A stretch of DNA of 64,000 bases from assembly GCA_020746875.1 (NCBI GenBank), contig JAGTJL010000007.1, positions 1,674,001-1,738,000 on the forward strand, written 5' to 3'. The DNA is from Rhexocercosporidium sp. MPI-PUGE-AT-0058. Taxonomy: Eukaryota; Ascomycota; Leotiomycetes; Helotiales. The position numbers and the translations under genes were made by a program. The notes beneath the pieces are model-generated. The model was not told where the DNA came from. It ran no database searches and was given only the letters and a program-made list of their open reading frames with translations. This document shows, piece after piece, positions 58,301 to 64,000 of the stretch (position 1 is its first letter; each line of letters opens with the position of its first letter).

Positions 58301-59789
58301 CAAATTGGCAGCTGCCGAAAAGCAACTCGACGCACAGCTCAGGAATGCTCGGCATCTTCAGATCCTTGCCCCAATCCAGCAAAAGACCAGAGAGCAAGTC
58401 ATTTTAGCTGCTGGTCGAATGGCTGCCCAACTAAAGTGGGGAAGAATGGAAATATGGCGTCTGAAGTGCCACAAGGATATCCTAACAATGGACTTAGAAG
58501 AAGAGAAGAATCCTACAGTTGTGTCGCCGCGGCGTGACATGGCGGAGACTCCATCCTCTGAACGCGATACTCTAGCGCGTCTGCCATCGAAAGCGAGCAG
58601 CAATACGCCTCAGCGGACACCTCGATCGCCGGTTTCGCATCCAGCCAACCGGCCCTCCACTTCGAATCAACCAACGTCACCAATGAGCCCTGAAAACGAA
58701 GTGGATGACATTTTCCAGACCCCACCTGAGCTGACCACCTCGTCGAGCTTCCACAAGGCACAAGCCTCTTGGGAGCTTCCGCCACTTAGCTTCGATGCTC
58801 GTAGTGCACGCAAGCCTTCATTTACAAGTGTCGCTTTACCGTCCAGCCCCAACCTAGCTGCCACACCATCGAAGGCCAGTTTGAAGCCGGTAGCGAGTGG
58901 CGAATCTCAACGAGTTCCGTCACCAAACATTGACGCTGCAGAGCAAGCGGTTCTGGAACAAGAAGGTCTCGTTGATACGGATCTGGAAAAGACTCCAGAC
59001 GGTAAGCGACCTGCTATTGGTCCTGAGAACGAGGAAGGGAAGGACCATGTTATGGAGAAAGACAAGCTGGACAGAGGAAAGATTCGCCGGAGCTTGCACC
59101 GTACTCTACGGGAAGCCCATGGTCCAACGCATGCACGCAGCCGGAAGGGTAAGGACTCGTCATCCAGCGCAGGCATGTCAGAGGAAGGCAAGGATGATGT
59201 CCTGTCCCGTGGCACCGGCAGTTTCGTCGTTCACGGCAAGAAAGCATCTGTTATCACTTTTGGATCCGAAATTCAAAGTATGTCACACGAGGAGAGACTA
59301 CGCCTTCGAAAACAGCCACACAAGGAGGGGCCTGGACAACTGTCCCCTACAACCATTGAGGATGACTTTCACTCTGTACTTGCTGAGCCGTATGAGTTTC
59401 ACGAGCGCCATGATTCGCAAGCTACTACAAGCACAGCGACCGCGAAGAGTTTCAGGGACTTGCATAGAAAATTAGCCAGCCACTCTCTTGGCCCCTCTGG
59501 TGCTGTGGCCTTCGATGGCGAAGATAGCGATGCGGCGATCAGTTTTTCGGACGGTAGGCGAACACCACTACCACCTGTCGAGGATGAGGACGAATACCTG
59601 ACTAGCAGCCGGCCCGCTAGCCAAACTCAACAAGCAATGTTCTATACACCCGAAGCTTCTAATTCACCAGCTATGCAGGCGTTATCTGAGAAGGGTCTCA
59701 CACCAGTCCGGCACGACGAGGATGATGAACTTGAGATCCGCGGCGAGAATGAGAGGTTACCCACTTTGCAAACTGTCATCAGCGCTTGA
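55321..59789 (+). CDS. SYT1: SYT1-type Arf guanine-nucleotide exchange factor (Sec7-PH), 1452 aa
   Basis: Three exons, 55321-55663, 55725-55772 (a 48-nt micro-exon, ARLQARADAGAPPIPQ) and 55822-59789 (4,359 nt, in frame). A long Ser/Pro/Thr-rich N-terminus precedes the Sec7 domain (residues about 480-625, from DTPAKYLVRLEEAVSRG to YTPFIHVED). The Glu finger, which drives GDP release from Arf, lies in VELPKETQQIDR. A PH domain follows (about 755-875, GLLWRKDAKKKKTRSPWQEW). Then comes a predicted coiled coil (about 935-985, ILAARREIMLQKIADAEIKL) and a disordered acidic/Ser-rich tail. Yeast Syt1 activates Arl1/Arf at the late Golgi. Continuing the largest ORF upstream instead of using the micro-exon would give an unrelated N-terminus, so the spliced model is preferred. 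Confidence 0.9.
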
Positions 59790-60293
59790 AGCACATTACG
59801 GCGACAATGCTGATCCTCTTTTATGTTTTCTTTAAAAGAAGTTACCACAACACTCCTTCGAATATGGTTCTGGAGTTCGCAGGCATTGCATTGAATGGAT
59901 TTGGGAGTTCTAGGGACTGGGCGACCGCATTGCAACACAAAAGCATAATATTTTCCCTTGCGTTTGGGCATTTGGGGTGTATGTTAGAAGGTAGACTACA
60001 TTCACTGGCGCCGGTATCTGATACGCGACCCAGGAGCAGTTGGTTGGCGTTTTTGCCTTGGAATGTGTAGCGCAGGCGGAAGGTTGCGGACTTCCATGGT
60101 TTTGGATCCGGGTGGGAATGCTTCGTATGAAGACATGGCACGGGAAGAGATAAAGGATAAGCAATGCACAATCTACATTCGTTTTGAAGATGTTCGAAGA
60201 TTGAAAGATGTGATGGCGTAAAGCAGTGGACGAAATAAGAATTTATTCTTGTATTGATCTGGAGCTACTGTGCTTGGGGAGGTTGCCGAGTAT
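59790..60293. other. Intergenic between convergent SYT1 and SRP72 genes
   Basis: 3' regions of both genes, no supported ORF. Confidence 0.6.
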
Positions 60294-62298
60294 TTACTTC
60301 TTCCCCTTTTTCTTCTTCGGCTTCCCACCCATTGCCTTCTCAACTTTCACAGTCCCCGCACCACCAGCCAATTCAAGACTCTCCTCCTCCTTGACCACAC
60401 CACCCTGCGTCAGATCCATAGCCTTCTTCTTCCCCTTCTTGCCCTTCGGCCGGTAAGTGCTACGATCCCTCAACGGTAGCCAGCGCTCTGGATCCATCTT
60501 CTTGCCCTCCTCGAAATCCTTTGGCGTGCGAGCTTTGCTGAGCTTCTTCTTCTTCTTCGGCGGCACAGTCTTCTCTTTCCCGGTCTCGGCGCTGCGTTTC
60601 TTGCTCGCTGTGGCGGGGATTGCTAGGGATGGGATACCTGCTTCCTCGAGAGCTGCTGCGTCGATGCCGGAAATGAGACGGGAGACTGGTGTCAATTTGT
60701 CGAGATCTGTGGAGACTTTGGCTAGGTCCGTTGTGGAGTATGCGGCTACGTGGCCGGCGATGGCGGTACGGTCATTGGGGTCCTGTTTTCGGAGACTAGA
60801 GAAGATCTCGCCGGCTGTGGAGAGATCTTCTGGTGTTGAGGATTCCAGGAGAGCGGCTCCTGCTGCCCGGAGGAGTTGAACTGACGGTTTAGGTTTTCGA
60901 CGCCAGTATGAGGCTGCTTTGCCCAGTTCTGTTTTTATAGCTGCTTTGCGGCCTGAGAGTCGATAGAGGGAGACTGTAAGCGCTACGAGGCCTGGTGAAA
61001 ATCGTATATCTTGGTCAGATGGTGTTGTGGATTCTTCGAGGCGCTTGAAGAATGATTCGAGGAGGGTGATAGCTGGGCCGGGGTTATTGGTGATGATGTA
61101 GAGTTGGATGATGACAAGAATTAGTCCGACATCTTTTGGTCGCTTTTCCAAGATAGGAAGAATTGCTTTCAGGCTGGCTTTGACGCTGTAGTTTTTAGCA
61201 TGCCCAGCGGCGTTAAGGACGGCCAATGAGGTAATATACGGCGAGATGGTTGGAGACGGGGATTTTGAGATGATAGAAGCTGTGGAGTAGGCGACTCCAG
61301 AGAACTTTTGCGATTGTAAATCGATTGTGTACCTGTTACGCTCTAAGATGCTTGCTTGATGTTTGAACAGCCTTTCTGTAGGTGACAGACTCGGGACAGA
61401 GTCAAAGATACGTTGTATCAAGTATGGATTGTCGTTCTTCGTTGAAGCAGCCAGACCATTGTTTTGGGCAATGACTCTCGAAGGAGGCTCTGGGACGCTG
61501 TGAGATATTAGAAGTGTCGCTCTCCAATTTATTGCTAGAAACATACTCAGCAATGTTGATCATCTTCTGCAGAGCTTCCGCCTCCTCCAGCTTTCCAAGC
61601 TTCGTGAAAACATAAGCCTGTTGAACCATGATTGGTAGAATCTCGGCTCTTTTCTCCTCGTCGCTTAATTCGTCCAGAGCTTCACACAGATCCCTCGCTC
61701 TTTTCAATAGCACACTTCCAGGAGCTAAGTCGCCTCGGGCAATACATCCACAAGCGGCATTATATGATGTTTCGAAAGCTTCTAGGTCTTCCCTCGATGG
61801 TTTCTTCCTGCTCGGCTCGATTCTGTTCCCATTACCCTGCCACTCTAACTGCGCATCTGCTGCTGAACTGTTGATCCGCAGATCATTTTCCTCGCCTTCG
61901 ATCGGCGCCGACTGCGAGCTCAGCTCCTGGTATATGCGGGCAGCATCCTCAAACTTCTCTGCGCGGTAGGCCACCTGTGCTGCAACGTGCTTCAAACCTC
62001 TCTTACTCGCACCGTATGCAAGCTTTTCAGCTTCAGCGAGCTGGCCGGTCTTGTACAGCGCATATGCCTTCTCGAGAACACAGCGTTCGGCCAATTTATC
62101 TCCTCCGTCATCCAGGGCCCGCAGGGCATCGTCGAAGCGGTCGAGCTTGAGCAGTGCTACAACGCGGGTGTGGAGAGCATCGGGATTGTTCTTTGACGAC
62201 TTCAAAACGGCATTGACGGCCTTGAGAACTTCCTCGTGGTCTTCAATGGTCGAGCCGCGGAGGAGGGAGGTCAGGGTCGCCGTGGGGTTGGCAGCCAT
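60294..62298 (-). CDS. SRP72: Signal recognition particle subunit SRP72, 651 aa
   Basis: Two exons on the minus strand, 62298-61547 and 61497-60294 (1,956 nt, in frame, 49-nt intron). The N-terminal two thirds are TPR-like helices (DDALRALDDGGDKLAERC, KAYALYKTGQLAEAEK, YVFTKLGKLEEAEAL), which bind SRP68. The C-terminus holds the basic RNA-binding region with the SRP72 signature DPERWLPLRDRS and Lys-rich clusters (PPKKKKKLSK, RPKGKKGKKK, and GKPKKKKGKK at the end). With SRP68 it forms the S-domain core of SRP. Start and length agree with the family. Confidence 0.94.
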
Positions 62299-63511
62299 CG
62301 TGGAGGCCTGCTTGCGTATACAGTATCTTCAAAGATCGACTTGTCGGTTCATAACATATCCTGCAGATATCAGTAGCTTGCGCGGCCTAGATGCCAAAGA
62401 ATTACGAGCAGATATGAGGCTGTTGAACGAGATAAACGGGGGGGGGTCATGTGCGATGGCGGGGTGAAATATGGAAAGTTGAACATGGCGAGGGAGGGTG
62501 CGATGGTGGGGCGGGGGGAGGGGCAGATGTCTCGCTTGGTAGACCAATAGCAGAGAAGCGAGAGGGGGTAGCCAGTAGTTGAAGCAGAAGCAGTAGTAGA
62601 AGAAGTTGAAGCAGAGCTCCATCCTCCCAAACCCAACCCAACCCAACCCAAGCCAGGTTGAAGGCCAGGTGCATGCCAAAATTGACAAAACGTTAGTCGG
62701 TACCTGGGTACCGAGTCACGCCGAAAGCACGTGAGCTGCATATCATATCTTTATTCCCTTTTCAAATCAGTATTACCTACCACCACGACCACTTTAGCAG
62801 ATGGTAAGGCTTTACATACACACTATATCTTATGGGCCCATCCATGGGTGCGAGAAGAGTCTCATGCCGAGTACCTTTGCAGCACAGTACAAAGTTGTAC
62901 AGGCTCTTGCTTCGTTACTATTACTACAGTAGTCAGCAGCTAGAATAAGCTTCCAACCTTCTTCACGCACGCAAAACTAAGCCTCATACTTAGCGAAGGG
63001 TAGTCACCCGCTAGCAAGCAAGCAAGCAAAGCAAACAAACAGGCACAGGCACCAGAGACTACTGGCTAGGTCTCACTAAAAGGCAGAAAGGAGGTCCCGT
63101 ACAGAGAGGGGAGGGGGGAAGCATGGCGCAGGACATGGCTGATAGGAGATAGGGATAGGGATAGGGATAAGTTTCTTTCCCATCCATGCATTCATTCATT
63201 GCCCATGGTACATTGCACATTGGTGGCTGTCCCACCCCACCCACGGACAGTAGTTCGTCAGCATTTGGGCATGAGCTTCACGAGGCTGTGCCTGACCACT
63301 TTCTTCTTTTTCCCCACAAATCCTATCCTTCTCTTCCTCGTCTTCCTCGTCTTCATCCTCTCTCTTCTTTTCAAAATCTTGTCTGCTCTAGTCCTCGTTG
63401 CGAGTTTGCAGGCACTCGTTCCGTGCAGAGTAAGCCGGACCCTGGTCCAACTACCCTACCCCACGTTGATAACCAGCAGCAGCTAGTAACAACTCACAGT
63501 CGATCCCAGAT
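62299..63511. promoter_or_regulatory. Divergent intergenic region, SRP72 and stuA
   Basis: About 1.2 kb. It holds an (ACCCA)n run (62,630-62,650), a (GGGATA)n run (63,147-63,169) and, in the stuA leader, upstream ATGs at 63186 and 63199. The latter opens a 95-codon upstream ORF closing at 63486, before the stuA start. APSES genes of the stuA type are known for long leaders with upstream ORFs. Confidence 0.5.
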
Positions 63512-64000
63512 ATGGTCTCGAAAGAATATTCCCCCAACTCACTTCACCACTTCAGTACTCAAGCCATCAATTCACCCAGTGACACTTTCCTTCCAACCTC
63601 CAGCTCCAGTCAACGTACTGGCAGCATCATGTCTTCCGAAATGCCCCCTCCAGTGCACGTCTCTCCATATGGTCCGCCCGCGCAAGGCAACAGCCACGGC
63701 CAGCCTTACCTACCCCAACCTGCGCAAGGTCAAGGTCAAGGTCAAGAACATCAGGAAGGGCAGACTTCCAACCAATATCCTCAATACTCCTACGACATCC
63801 GACTTCGCTATCCTCAAGACCCTTCCTCGCGTTCCTCGTATCCTCCTCCACTGGCTCATTCACAGGGCACTCAGCTCCCGCCCATGGCTGTCTCACCGCA
63901 AGATAATGGAGACTATGCTGCTCAGAGCATGAATATGGATATGACGGGACAGATTGCACCCATTGGTGTCAAGCCGAGAGTCACTGCTACGTTGTGGGAG
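63512..64000 (+). CDS. stuA: APSES transcription factor StuA, 5' part (runs off the window)
   Basis: An open frame from the ATG at 63512 to the window end, 163 codons. A second in-frame ATG at 63629 (MSSEMPPPVHVSPYG) is an alternative start. The N-terminus is Pro/Gln/Ser-rich (QPAQGQGQGQEHQEGQ). The last residues, IGVKPRVTATLWE, are the beginning of the APSES DNA-binding domain exactly as in StuA-class regulators of conidiation and morphogenesis. The rest of the KilA-N/APSES domain and the C-terminus lie outside. An upstream intron in the leader is possible but cannot be decided from this sequence. Confidence 0.88.
   Translation, partial: MVSKEYSPNSLHHFSTQAINSPSDTFLPTSSSSQRTGSIMSSEMPPPVHVSPYGPPAQGNSHGQPYLPQPAQGQGQGQEHQEGQTSNQYPQYSYDIRLRYPQDPSSRSSYPPPLAHSQGTQLPPMAVSPQDNGDYAAQSMNMDMTGQIAPIGVKPRVTATLWE

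Noticed and set aside
63186..63932. 248-codon ORF overlapping the start of stuA
   Set aside because: It is out of frame with the APSES coding sequence and has no domain. It reflects the low-stop C-rich composition; noted only as an upstream ATG.

Overview
The window comes from a filamentous ascomycete (Pezizomycotina; gene content and intron style suggest Leotiomycetes, but that is inference). Evidence: introns of about 48-120 bp with GT...AG ends and CTGAC/CTAAC-type branch sites, a fungal gene set (StuA-type APSES regulator, KRE9/KNH1 wall protein, PEPP prolidase, nuclear-encoded ATP synthase subunit c), and a large AT-rich block whose transposons carry the C->T / G->A erosion typical of repeat-induced point mutation (RIP).

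Region 1, about 1-27,830, is a transposon graveyard with a two-speed boundary near 28 kb. Its nesting can be read to the base. A RIP-eroded Ty1/copia element on the minus strand (1163-16389, 303-bp LTRs, TSD ATAAT) was split by a RIP-eroded Ty3/gypsy chromovirus (2889-9609, 255-bp LTRs, TSD TACGT). It was later split again by a non-eroded gag-only LTR element (13489-15646, identical 173-bp LTRs, TSD TTAAA). Further right are three Mutator-like (MULE) non-autonomous elements with perfect 8-bp TSDs (18031-18416, 20103-22421, 22778-23448). The second carries a nested Tc1/mariner element (20686-22278). There is also an eroded MULE transposase (about 23,880-25,140) and a TTAA-flanked foldback element (26916-27800) interrupted by a solo LTR of the same chromovirus (27013-27267).

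The most unusual item is the gag-only element. It encodes a 287-aa Gag with two CCHC knuckles and no pol. Its primer site lies 2 nt after the LTR and is complementary to a stretch inside its own LTR, the self-priming geometry of Tf1/sushi elements. Its 860-bp untranslated tail holds at least seven small hairpins with C+GNRA loops (GAAA, GTAA, GGAA), which look like a repeated RNA signal.

Region 2, about 28-64 kb, is ordinary gene-rich sequence: a DUF423 membrane protein with an in-frame stop, a Pho80-type cyclin, PEPP Xaa-Pro dipeptidase, KRE9/KNH1, cystathionine beta-synthase, SRP receptor beta, AKR1 palmitoyltransferase, ATP synthase subunit c, an epoxide hydrolase, a Zn2Cys6 regulator pseudogene, a gene-poor 4.5-kb stretch, a SYT1-type Arf-GEF, SRP72 and the 5' end of stuA. 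Several genes serve the secretory pathway (SRPR-beta, SRP72, Arf-GEF, KRE9, AKR1), but they are separated by unrelated genes and I see no cluster logic. Exon joins given below were checked to keep the reading frame.
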